Shown one piece after another: positions 8,864 to 17,172 of a DNA stretch of 64,000 nucleotides. Source of the stretch: Accumulibacter sp. (GTDB lineage: Bacteria > Pseudomonadota > Gammaproteobacteria > Burkholderiales > Rhodocyclaceae); contig NZ_JAPUVI010000086.1 in NCBI RefSeq assembly GCF_029255285.1, forward strand, positions 40,757 to 104,756, read 5' to 3'. The notes beneath the pieces were generated by a model. That model saw only the letters and a program-made list of their open reading frames with translations, was not told the origin of the DNA and ran no database searches. The translations under genes were made by a program, and so were the position numbers. Position 1 is the first letter of the stretch, and each line of letters begins with the position of its first letter.

Positions 8864-9567
8864 CGGGCGTCCTCGAAGCGTTCGCCGCGCGCCCAGAGCT
8901 CCGCGAAAAGATGGGGCGCTTCGAGCATGTCCGGCGCGGTGCCATCTCCCCCCACCTCATCGCACAGCCCGTCGGCAACGAGAAACACGGCGCCGCCCAC
9001 CGCCAGTTGAATGCGACCGGACAGCCCTCGGGCGTCGAGCTCACGCCGGACTTCCTTGATGTTCAGTGCCGTCGTCACGGTCATCGCCGACACGCCGATG
9101 ACCCGCGCGCCAATCTCGATCGCCTTGTCTACGAACTCGGCCGCCGGCACATCGTTGCCCAGATCGCAAACGACCCACCCGCTGGAGCGCAGCATCGTCG
9201 CCACCATGCGGCGACCCAGGGCATGGAAGTCTTCCTCCGCGTTGCCGAGAACCACCGGCCCTTTGGCCGTTCTTTGTTCGCTGTTCTGCGCGAACGATCC
9301 GGCGGACTTGGTCAACATGTCTTCGGCCACCTTGGCCGCGACATAGGCTTGAGCCAGCGAAAAGCGTTCCGAGTTGATACCGCGACCGATTCTTTTCAGG
9401 GCCGGCTCGAGAAGATCCTTGTACGCCGCGGCATAACCGTGTCGCGCAGCCCAGTAGTCGAGCAATTGTCCAGCCCGTTCGCGATCGGCGCGGCTGATTG
9501 CGGCCACCAAGGCCCGCCGAATGTTCAGATCGGAAAGCTCGCCGTCCGGGTGCTCGCCTGGTGTCAT
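8860..9567 (-). CDS. Methyltransferase cognate corrinoid (B12-binding) protein, MtbC/MtaC-like
   Basis: From ATG 9567 the product has 235 residues. A helical cap (about 10-95) precedes a Rossmann-like B12 domain. The base-off motif D-x-H-x-x-G is present as DFHALG (D113, H115, G118), followed by VSAMTV and AVGGAVF for the nucleotide tail. It should carry methylcobalamin between two methyltransferase active sites. It is the first gene of a four-gene operon; its stop overlaps the GTG of the UroD-like gene. A GTG at 9579 would add four residues, but ATG 9567 has a GGTGG-type ribosome site at better spacing. Confidence 0.9.
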   Translation of the reverse strand: MTPGEHPDGELSDLNIRRALVAAISRADRERAGQLLDYWAARHGYAAAYKDLLEPALKRIGRGINSERFSLAQAYVAAKVAEDMLTKSAGSFAQNSEQRTAKGPVVLGNAEEDFHALGRRMVATMLRSSGWVVCDLGNDVPAAEFVDKAIEIGARVIGVSAMTVTTALNIKEVRRELDARGLSGRIQLAVGGAVFLVADGLCDEVGGDGTAPDMLEAPHLFAELWARGERFEDAR

Positions 9568-10189
9568 CTCGACGTCCACCTATACTATCCGGACACGCCG
9601 CGGATCGCGATCGGTGCTAGGCCGACGTTGCCTGCGAGCTGCCGAGCGCGCGTCCTGGCCGACTGGAGAGCGCGATATCGGCCGCTGGGGTGCCTGGGAG
9701 GGATCATTTCACCGCGCTGCGCGGCGTCGATGCGTGTACGCTCGCATTGAGCCATTGCTACATTGCTACATTGCTAATGTTGGTGCTCCGGTCGTCGGAG
9801 CGTTCGTGTGGCATCGTGGGCCCCACTATTCTTGATGCTCGGGATGGATGCCAAGCCCATCCGTCAGGCTGTTTCCCTGGCAAATGGTGGCGATCCGGTC
9901 ACCCGCTGACTGGGCAGGATTCCAAGCAGCGTATAGTTCGTATTACATTCTCGACTGAGCAATTGATACCCATGCGAAACCATCGGTGCTGCCTTCGCTT
10001 TTCGCTTCACTCATTGAGAGTTGATAGCTTGCCTGTCCGATCGTCACTCCGGAAGCGCCGGTGTTTGCGCGCCCACGACAGTCGACCCGCCGCGTGCCGA
10101 GTCGGACATGCTCCGGAACTTCGGTCTAGCCATGGCCTGACCGCCGGTACAAGCCGGCGCCGACTCCCTTGCTTCCGCAGGAGGCCCCA
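9568..10189. other. Intergenic region between corrinoid operon and caspase gene
   Basis: About 620 bp between two diverging transcription units, with no convincing gene on either strand. It is visibly more AT-rich than its surroundings between about 9750 and 10030. It holds a triple octamer repeat at 9753-9776. A minus-strand TAGTAT around 9584-9589 could be the -10 of the corrinoid operon. The right end carries the caspase ribosome site. Confidence 0.6.
9753..9776. repeat. Three perfect tandem copies of CATTGCTA
   Basis: The octamer CATTGCTA occurs three times head to tail without mismatch, in the non-coding gap upstream of both diverging units. It could be a repeated operator or a slippage-prone tract; nothing in the sequence decides this. 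Confidence 0.85.
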
Positions 10190-13100
10190 ATGACGCGCTT
10201 ACTGGCCCTCGGGCTGATGCTTCTGGTCTCGCTTGCCTCTGCGCAGCCGAGTGGTCTGCCGAGCGGACAGCCGTCCGCCAAGCCGGTGTTCACCATCGAT
10301 CCGGGCGTGCACGCGGGCAACGCGTATCGCCTCGCGACAACGCCCGACGAACGTCATCTGGTCAGCGTCGGGCTCGACAAGACCATACGCGTCTGGGACG
10401 TCGACAGCGGACGGCAAGTGCGGCGACTCATTCTGCCGGTGGCCGGCCGCCATGACGGGCTGCTTTACGCGCTGTCCCTGTCGCCCGACGGCCGTCTGGC
10501 CGCCGTTGGCGGCAGTCTTTACAGCTTCGGCAAGGGACGCTCGGTGGCCATCGTCTCGCTGCAGGATGGCCGCATCGTAGGCGCTTTTCCCGGTTTCGAG
10601 TCACCGATCACGGCGCTTGCCTGGTCGTCCGACGGCCGCCTGCTGGCCATCGGTTTCGTCGACGACAGTGGCGGCACCGAAAGCGGCCTGCGCATCCTCG
10701 AGGTCGACGGCGGCCGCCGTGTGTTCGAGGACCGATCGCTGACGGGCAACATCTCGGCCCTTGCCTTTCGCGCCGACGGTACGCTCTTCGCGACTTCGCA
10801 CAACTATCCCGCCGCCAGTCGGGTAGTCCTCTACAAGCCGGCCGGCACCGGTTTCAACCGCGTCGCCGAGCGCGTCCTGACGGACCGCGGCGCTTTTCGG
10901 GCCTACTGGACAGCCGACGAGCGGGCGGTCCTCGTTTTCGGCCACGGCCTCTACGATGGCGAATCGCTCGCCGCGCTGCCGTATCGATTGAACCGCAGCG
11001 CCATGCCGACGGGCGTTCGCTCGCTGATCGTTCGCGAATCGCCCGACGGTCGCCATATCTTCGGCGCCGCCCACGCGCGCGACAGCGCCAGCGGGCTCAT
11101 CCGGCGCTGGAACGGGACGGGCTACCAGCGCCAGGGCTTCGACGACCTGCGTGTCCCCGACCGTCGCATCGCCGATGTCGTTGCTTTGCGCAGCGGCGTT
11201 CTCGCCTACCTTTCCGAAGACGGCGCGCTTGCCGCGGTCGGCCCGGACATGCAAATTCTCTGGCGCAACGCGCGCGCGGTGGCCGAACTCGATGGTCATC
11301 CCGAAGCGCTGCTGGTTTCCTCCGATGAGCAGCGGGTCGCGCTGCCGGTACTGGCCGAGCAGAAAGGCCGCCTGCTGGCCTTTACGCTCGACAACCCCGG
11401 GTTTGCCGCCGTCGACGCGGCCCGCGAAGCATGGCAGGCACCGCTGACCAGTCGCTCGGGTATGAATGTGCTGGCCTGGCAGGGGACGAGCGAAGGCACC
11501 GTCAATGGCCAGCCGCTTCCGAAAACCAACCGGCGCGAGCGCTCGCTGTCGGTAGCAGTGCATTCGAGCGAAGCGGCCTTGGTCTATGGATCGTCACAAC
11601 GCTTCCTGCGCAAGGTAAGCGATCAGGGCGGCGAACTATGGAAACGTTACCTGCAGGCCGACGTGGTCGCCGTAAATCTGCTCGAAAAGCGCGCTTTGGT
11701 CGTCGCCGCGACCCTCGACGGCTTCATTCATTTGCTGCGTTGGCGCGATGGCGAGCCACTGATGAGCTATTATCTGCAACCCGGCGACCGCAAGTGGCTG
11801 GCCATCTCACGGGCGGGCTATTACGAAGCCGCCATCGGCGCCGAGGACCATGCTGGCTGGATCGTCAGTAGCGACCCGGGGCGAACGGCCGACTTCTTTC
11901 CCCTGTCGCGTTTTCGCGCCACTTATCTGCTCCCGGGAATGGTTCGCCAGGTCCTTTCCGCTGGCGACCAGCGCCAGGGGATCGGCGCCGCCAAGCGCGA
12001 GCGCGGCAACGTGCGGACACTGGAGAGTGCCTCGACCGCCAAGCCCGCTGGTGATGCTCCGGCGCCATCGGCAGCGCGTCAGACGGCGAACGGGAAATCC
12101 GGAACGGGCCGGCCAGCCAGTCCCGACGACGGGCAGGGTCAGGAAATCAGTGCACCCGCTGTCGACCGTCTGCCGCCAGTGGTCGACATCGTCAGGCCGG
12201 GATACGAGGCCAGCGTCAGCAAATCGCCGCTCACGCTGGCTTATCGGCTGCGCACGCCGGCCGGTGCACCGGTGATCCGAGTCCGGCTGCGGGTCAATGG
12301 CCAGGAAGCGCCGCTCGGCGCCGAGGCCTGGGTTGCGCAACCGGCCGGCGAGGCGACGCGCGAGCTGACTGTCGAACTGCCGGCCGAGGATGCCGAGTTG
12401 CAACTGATCGCCGAGAACGCCCACGGCGCCTCTGTACCGGCCGTCGTACGCGTGCGCTATCTGGGGGAAAAGAAAGTCGCGGCCGCCGAGAACGACCTCT
12501 ATGTCCTGGCGGTCGGCGTGTCGGCCTACGACAAGCCTGAGTATCGACTGGACCTCGCGGCCAAGGACGCCGCGGACTTTGCGACGCTGATGCGGCGACA
12601 GGAGGGAACGATGTACCGCAAGGTGGTCGTCCGCACGCTGGTGGACGGCGCGGCGTCGAAACAGGCGGTCGAAGCGGCGCTGGCCTGGCTGAGAGGTGCC
12701 GTCCGGCCGCACGATACGGCGATGGTCTTTCTCGCCGGACATGGCGTCAACGATGGTCGCGGCGAGTATCTCTACCTGCCGCGCGATGCCGACGCGTCGC
12801 GCCTCGACGCCACCGGCGTCAGCTTCTCGCTGATCCGCCGGACCCTGACCAGTCTGCCCGGCCGTACGCTGATGTTCGTGGACACCTGCCACGCCGGCAA
12901 CGTCATCGGCACAGCGCGCCAGCGGCTCGACAACACCGAGGCCATCAACGAACTGGCGAGCGCTGAGAACAACATCGTCGTCTTCGCGTCGTCCGCGGGA
13001 ACGCAGGAATCGATGGAGGATCCGGCGTGGGGCAACGGAGCCTTTACCAAGGCTCTGCTCGAGGGCCTGCGCGGCGCGGCCGATCTGAAGAAACGCGGCC

Positions 13101-13243
13101 GGATCACTTACAAGCAACTCGACGCCTACGTCTCGGACCGCGTCGACGAACTGACGCGCGGACTGCAGACGCCGGTCACGCCGGTACTGCAGGGTCTGCC
13201 GGATTTCATCATCGTACTGCTTGCCCAGTGGCGACAGCCATGA
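10190..13243 (+). CDS. Exported beta-propeller protein with C-terminal caspase (peptidase C14) domain
   Basis: The 1017-residue product starts at ATG 10190, six bases after an AGGAGG ribosome site. A signal peptide (about 1-19, ending SLASA) predicts export. Residues about 35-560 contain WD40-like blades (DKTIRVWDV, LSPDGRLAAVG, AWSSDGRLLAIG). A low-complexity linker rich in Ala, Pro and Ser follows (about 590-660), then an Ig-like segment. The caspase-like domain runs from about 775 to 1010, with catalytic His in LAGHGVND (H851) and Cys in VDTCHAG (C900). It is therefore probably a periplasmic or outer-surface orthocaspase-type protease, with the propeller giving substrate or partner contact. 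The biological role is unknown. No zymogen partner is seen nearby; the next gene is metabolic. Confidence 0.9.
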   Translation: MTRLLALGLMLLVSLASAQPSGLPSGQPSAKPVFTIDPGVHAGNAYRLATTPDERHLVSVGLDKTIRVWDVDSGRQVRRLILPVAGRHDGLLYALSLSPDGRLAAVGGSLYSFGKGRSVAIVSLQDGRIVGAFPGFESPITALAWSSDGRLLAIGFVDDSGGTESGLRILEVDGGRRVFEDRSLTGNISALAFRADGTLFATSHNYPAASRVVLYKPAGTGFNRVAERVLTDRGAFRAYWTADERAVLVFGHGLYDGESLAALPYRLNRSAMPTGVRSLIVRESPDGRHIFGAAHARDSASGLIRRWNGTGYQRQGFDDLRVPDRRIADVVALRSGVLAYLSEDGALAAVGPDMQILWRNARAVAELDGHPEALLVSSDEQRVALPVLAEQKGRLLAFTLDNPGFAAVDAAREAWQAPLTSRSGMNVLAWQGTSEGTVNGQPLPKTNRRERSLSVAVHSSEAALVYGSSQRFLRKVSDQGGELWKRYLQADVVAVNLLEKRALVVAATLDGFIHLLRWRDGEPLMSYYLQPGDRKWLAISRAGYYEAAIGAEDHAGWIVSSDPGRTADFFPLSRFRATYLLPGMVRQVLSAGDQRQGIGAAKRERGNVRTLESASTAKPAGDAPAPSAARQTANGKSGTGRPASPDDGQGQEISAPAVDRLPPVVDIVRPGYEASVSKSPLTLAYRLRTPAGAPVIRVRLRVNGQEAPLGAEAWVAQPAGEATRELTVELPAEDAELQLIAENAHGASVPAVVRVRYLGEKKVAAAENDLYVLAVGVSAYDKPEYRLDLAAKDAADFATLMRRQEGTMYRKVVVRTLVDGAASKQAVEAALAWLRGAVRPHDTAMVFLAGHGVNDGRGEYLYLPRDADASRLDATGVSFSLIRRTLTSLPGRTLMFVDTCHAGNVIGTARQRLDNTEAINELASAENNIVVFASSAGTQESMEDPAWGNGAFTKALLEGLRGAADLKKRGRITYKQLDAYVSDRVDELTRGLQTPVTPVLQGLPDFIIVLLAQWRQP

Positions 13244-13265
13244 CCTTTTGTGAAAGTCAAGCCTA

Positions 13266-14429
13266 ATGCGTCCCCCACCTCTTGCCGGTCTTCGCGTCCT
13301 CGATCTGACACGCCTTTTGCCAGGGCCGCTGGCCAGCATGCACCTTGCCGACCTTGGTGCTGACGTCGTCAAGATCGAAGACACCGGCGCTGGCGACTAC
13401 GCGCGCGGCGCCGGCGCGATCCATGGCCAGATCAGCTATTTCCAGCTCGTCAACCGCAACAAGCGCAGCCTTTGCCTCGACCTCAAGCAGGCGGCGGGAG
13501 TCGCCGCCTTCATGCGCCTCGCGGCGACAGCCGACGTCATTCTCGAGGGCTTCCGCCCTGGCGTTGTAGACAAGCTGGGTATCGGCTACGCGGCCGTCGC
13601 GGCGATCAACCCGCGCGTTACTTACTGTGCGATTACCGGCTACGGGCAGGACGGACCTTACCGCGACCGCGCCGGCCACGACCTCAACTATCTCGCCTAT
13701 TGCGGGCTGCTCGACCAGATCGGCCTGCCCGGCAGCGCACCGGCGGTGCCGAATTTCCAGATCGGCGATCTCCTCGGCGGCTCGCTGACCGCGTTGCTCG
13801 GGGTGCTGGCCGGGGTCGTCGACGCGCGCCAGAGCGGCCGCGGCCGTTACGTCGATGTGTCGATGACCGACGCCGTTTTCGCGCACACTCTCTTTCCGCT
13901 GCTCGCCGTTCTTGGCCTGGGGCAGGCGCTACCGCGTGGCGAAGACGTCCTCTCGGGCGGCATGCCTAGCTACGGCGTCTATGCGACGCGTGACGGCCGA
14001 TACATGGCGGTTAGTGCGATGGAGCCGAAGTTCTGGCAAGGCCTTTGCGACGCCATCGAACGCCCGGACCTCAAACCGTTCGCCTTTGCTTGCGGCGCCG
14101 ACGGCCAGCGTATTCGGCGCGAACTTGAGCTGGCCTTCGCCGAACGTAGCTTTGCCGAGTGGACGACCGTCTTCGAGCGCGTCGACTGCTGCGTGACCCC
14201 AGTACTGCGCCTCGAGGAGAGTATCGAGAACGCGCAACTGCGGGCGCGGGCCATGATCGTCGAGGTCGACGGCGTCAAGCAATTTGCCCCGCCGTTCAAG
14301 ATCAGTGACCTACCCTTCGAGGCTCGGCTGCCACCGCCGGCCGCGGGCGAGCACAGCGAGGACGTTCTACGGTCCGCCGGTTTCAGTGATCAAGAGATCG
14401 GCGGCCTGCGCGCGCAGAAAGTGATCTGA
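13266..14429 (+). CDS. CaiB/BaiF family protein, alpha-methylacyl-CoA racemase-like
   Basis: This 387-residue protein belongs to the family III CoA-transferase fold (PLAGLRVLDLTRLLPGPLA, then DVVKIED). Two features favour racemase over transferase. AGHDLNY supplies His138 and NFQIGDLLGG supplies Asp168, a 30-residue spacing equal to that of the catalytic pair of mycobacterial MCR. The enzyme would epimerise 2-methylacyl-CoA thioesters in branched-chain or isoprenoid degradation. It starts 22 bp after the caspase stop on the same strand, so it may share a transcript without functional kinship. Confidence 0.85.
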   Translation: MRPPPLAGLRVLDLTRLLPGPLASMHLADLGADVVKIEDTGAGDYARGAGAIHGQISYFQLVNRNKRSLCLDLKQAAGVAAFMRLAATADVILEGFRPGVVDKLGIGYAAVAAINPRVTYCAITGYGQDGPYRDRAGHDLNYLAYCGLLDQIGLPGSAPAVPNFQIGDLLGGSLTALLGVLAGVVDARQSGRGRYVDVSMTDAVFAHTLFPLLAVLGLGQALPRGEDVLSGGMPSYGVYATRDGRYMAVSAMEPKFWQGLCDAIERPDLKPFAFACGADGQRIRRELELAFAERSFAEWTTVFERVDCCVTPVLRLEESIENAQLRARAMIVEVDGVKQFAPPFKISDLPFEARLPPPAAGEHSEDVLRSAGFSDQEIGGLRAQKVI

Positions 14430-14495
14430 TTCCTTCCCACTGCGTCATGGTCACGCGAGCCGGGCGGCCACCGGGCCAGCGGCGCGACCCCGACA

Positions 14496-15371
14496 TCAGG
14501 CGGGCGGCGAGTCCGGTTCGAGCGCCCGAATGGCTAGCACGCCGACCGAGATGTTGTCGCTGCCGCCGCGCTCGCGCGCCAGTTGGATGAGTTGCCGGCA
14601 GGCTTCCTCCGGCTCCGCAGTATCGACGATGCGGGCGATCTCGCGCGCATCGACAGTGTCCCACAGCCCGTCGGAACAGAGAACGAAACAGTCGCCAACT
14701 TGCGGCGGATCGCCATGCTGAGCGATGACCCACAGCTTCTCCTGTGTTCCCACGGAACGCAGGAGAACGTTGCGGGCCGGGTGATGGGCCGCCTGCTCGG
14801 GGCGGATCAGGCGGTTCTTGACCATCTCTGCCACGAAGCTGTCGTCCTCGGTGAGCTGCCTGCAGCGACCGGCACGGCAGCGGTACAAGCGACTGTCGCC
14901 GACATGGGCAAAGAGTACGCCACTGCCCACCAGAACGAGGGCCGTGGCCGTCGTGCCCATACCCTCGAGCCTCGAGTCCGCCGCGGCGGCGCGAAACACG
15001 GCACCGTTCGCTTCGCGCACCGCCAATGCCAGCGCCTGCGCGGCGGCGTCGCTCGTTGTCGCGTAATAGTAGCGACAGATCGTCTCGACCGCTATGGCGC
15101 TCGCCACTTCGCCTCCGTTGTGCCCACCCATGCCGTCCGCGACCACCGCCAGCACACCGAGCCGCCGACGAACTTCGGCATCGCCCGGCGAGACGAAGGC
15201 GATCGAATCCTGATTGCTCTCGCGCACGCAGCCGACATCGCTCGCCATGAACGCGTCGACCACGTAGTCTGGCGGGGTAGCGCGTGGCGCGGCCACGCCA
15301 CTCTTCCGACCGAACTGACCCGGCCAGAAACGCGACACCGCTCCCGCCACTCGCGAACTCCACTTGCCCAT
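14496..15371 (-). CDS. PP2C-family Ser/Thr protein phosphatase (Stp1-like)
   Basis: The 291-residue product has the bacterial PP2C motifs in order: RESNQD (D55), VVADGMGGHNGGEVAS (D79), LVGSGVLFAHVGDSR, LTEDDS, LCSDGLWD and SDNIS. These provide the metal-binding Asp residues for a Mn/Mg-dependent phosphatase, predicted cytoplasmic. A roughly 30-residue basic N-terminal extension precedes the domain. The partner kinase is not adjacent; the only Ser/Thr kinase in the window is the protein at 50219, so pairing would be speculative. It converges with the racemase-like gene and diverges from the ATP-grasp gene. Confidence 0.9.
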   Translation of the reverse strand: MGKWSSRVAGAVSRFWPGQFGRKSGVAAPRATPPDYVVDAFMASDVGCVRESNQDSIAFVSPGDAEVRRRLGVLAVVADGMGGHNGGEVASAIAVETICRYYYATTSDAAAQALALAVREANGAVFRAAAADSRLEGMGTTATALVLVGSGVLFAHVGDSRLYRCRAGRCRQLTEDDSFVAEMVKNRLIRPEQAAHHPARNVLLRSVGTQEKLWVIAQHGDPPQVGDCFVLCSDGLWDTVDAREIARIVDTAEPEEACRQLIQLARERGGSDNISVGVLAIRALEPDSPPA

Positions 15372-15738
15372 CTCGATTTCCCTTGCCCTGGAGCAGCGCC
15401 CCGCATCACGCGACCACCGGAAGCGACGCCTTCCGGCTTACGGTTAGCATTGTGCCAGTCCATCCGCCTTCTTCGTATACGTGGCGCAGTCATTTTCCAT
15501 CGTCGAAACGCCGACGCGCGCCGCCTGACCGCGTGACCTTAGGGCGCCGTGCGGTGGCTGAGCGCCGCACCGTGGCGGAGAATCGCGACGCACCGGCAAG
15601 GTGCATCGCCCGCGCCGCGCGCACCACGCGCTCGCACCGCACGCCTTCGCTTTCCCCTGATCCAGCGGGCGGCAGACATCCAGGAACATGGCACGATTAG
15701 TGCTTCATTCGCAACAACACACACTGGCGGTGAGCATC
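15372..15738. other. Divergent intergenic region, no gene seen
   Basis: About 370 bp between the PP2C gene and the ATP-grasp gene. Open frames here lack family-like sequence and ribosome sites. It must hold the promoters for both diverging units, but I cannot pick out hexamers with confidence. Confidence 0.5.
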
Positions 15739-17154
15739 ATGAGCGGGAATTCCTACAATGAAATGTACGACGCGGCAGGGACGCTGCGGCCGCACTACCA
15801 AGCCTTTGCCGACTGGCTCGCGGCCATGCCGCCAGAGCGCCTGGCGCGCAAGCGGGCAGAGGCCGACACGGCCTTTCACCGGGTCGGGATCACTTTCGCC
15901 GTCTACGGCGAGGAAGCCGGCACCGAGCGCTTGATCCCCTTCGACATCATCCCACGCATCATCCCGGCGGCCGAATGGGCCGCGCTGCAGGCAGGTTTGT
16001 GGCAGCGTGTGAAAGCGCTCAACGCTTTCCTGAACGACATCTATCACGACCAGGAGATCCTGCGTGCGGGAAAAATTCCCGCCGATCAAGTGCTCAACAA
16101 CGCGCAATTCCGCCGCGAGATGATGGGCGTAGACGTGCCATCCGGAATCTATGCGCACATTGCCGGGGTCGACATCGTACGCGCCGGGGCGGGCGAATCC
16201 TACGTCCTGGAAGACAATCTCCGGGTACCGTCCGGCGTTTCCTACATGATCGAAGACCGCAAGATGATGATGCGGCTCTTCCCCGAACTTTTCTCGCGGC
16301 ATCTGATCGCACCCGTCCAGCATTATCCCGACATGCTGCTCGAAAACCTGCGCACTGTCGCGCCAAAGGGCGTCAGCAATCCGACGGTCGTCCTGTTGAC
16401 GCCGGGAGCCTACAACAGCGCCTATTTCGAACACACTTTCCTGGCGCAGCAGATGGGAATCGAGCTCGTCGAAGGCAGGGACCTCTTCGTCAAGGACGAA
16501 ACGGTCTTCATGCGCACGACGCAGGGACCGCAACGGGTCGATGTCATCTACCGCCGGCTGGACGACGACTTCCTCGATCCGCTGGTCTTCAACAAGGAAT
16601 CGATGCTCGGCGTGCCGGGCTTGCTGTCAGCCTATCGTTCGGGCCATGTCACGCTGGCCAACGCGATCGGCACGGGAGTGGCCGACGACAAGTCGATTTA
16701 CCCCTACGTACCGCAGATGATCAGTTTCTATCTCGGCGAAAAGCCGAAGCTGAAGAACGTTCCGACCTGGATGTTGCGTCAACCGGAGGACCTCGAGTAC
16801 GCACTGGCACACCTGTCGGAACTGGTGGTCAAGGAGGTGCATGGCGCCGGCGGTTACGGAATGCTGGTCGGGCCGGCGGCGACCAAGGCCGAGATCGAAG
16901 AGTTTCGGGCCCGCATCGTCGCCACGCCGGAGAAATATATCGCGCAGCCGACGCTGGCCTTGTCGAGCTGTCCAACCTTCGTCGATTCGGGGATCGCGCC
17001 GCGCCACCTCGACCTGCGTCCCTTCGTCCTTTCCGGCAAGCAGATTGGACTGGTGCCGGGCGGCCTCACACGAGTAGCCTTGCGCGAAGGCTCACTGGTT
17101 GTGAATTCATCGCAAGGTGGTGGCACCAAAGACACCTGGGTGCTGGAAAACTGA
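15739..17154 (+). CDS. Circularly permuted ATP-grasp type 2 protein (DUF404/DUF407)
   Basis: From ATG 15739 the product has 471 residues. It shows the family hallmarks: ITFAVYGEEAGTERLIPFDIIPRII, LNAFLNDIYHD, SYVLEDNLRVPSGVSYM, YRRLDDDFLDP, and a C-terminal NSSQGGGTKDTWVL. The fold suggests ATP-dependent ligation of a carboxylate to an amine, but no substrate has been shown for this subgroup as far as I know. The downstream alpha-E protein starts 18 bp later, and this pairing recurs in bacteria. The transglutaminase-like and proteasome-like protease genes that often extend the locus are absent. A GTG at 15730 is an alternative start. Confidence 0.92.
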   Translation: MSGNSYNEMYDAAGTLRPHYQAFADWLAAMPPERLARKRAEADTAFHRVGITFAVYGEEAGTERLIPFDIIPRIIPAAEWAALQAGLWQRVKALNAFLNDIYHDQEILRAGKIPADQVLNNAQFRREMMGVDVPSGIYAHIAGVDIVRAGAGESYVLEDNLRVPSGVSYMIEDRKMMMRLFPELFSRHLIAPVQHYPDMLLENLRTVAPKGVSNPTVVLLTPGAYNSAYFEHTFLAQQMGIELVEGRDLFVKDETVFMRTTQGPQRVDVIYRRLDDDFLDPLVFNKESMLGVPGLLSAYRSGHVTLANAIGTGVADDKSIYPYVPQMISFYLGEKPKLKNVPTWMLRQPEDLEYALAHLSELVVKEVHGAGGYGMLVGPAATKAEIEEFRARIVATPEKYIAQPTLALSSCPTFVDSGIAPRHLDLRPFVLSGKQIGLVPGGLTRVALREGSLVVNSSQGGGTKDTWVLEN

Positions 17155-17172
17155 GCTGGACGGAGAACCGAC

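Noticed and set aside
11807-13384. 525-codon minus-strand frame
   Set aside because: Antisense to the caspase domain, which has catalytic His and Cys in family context.
14383-15363. 326-codon minus-strand frame overlapping the phosphatase
   Set aside because: Same strand, different frame from the PP2C gene; the PP2C frame carries all metal motifs.
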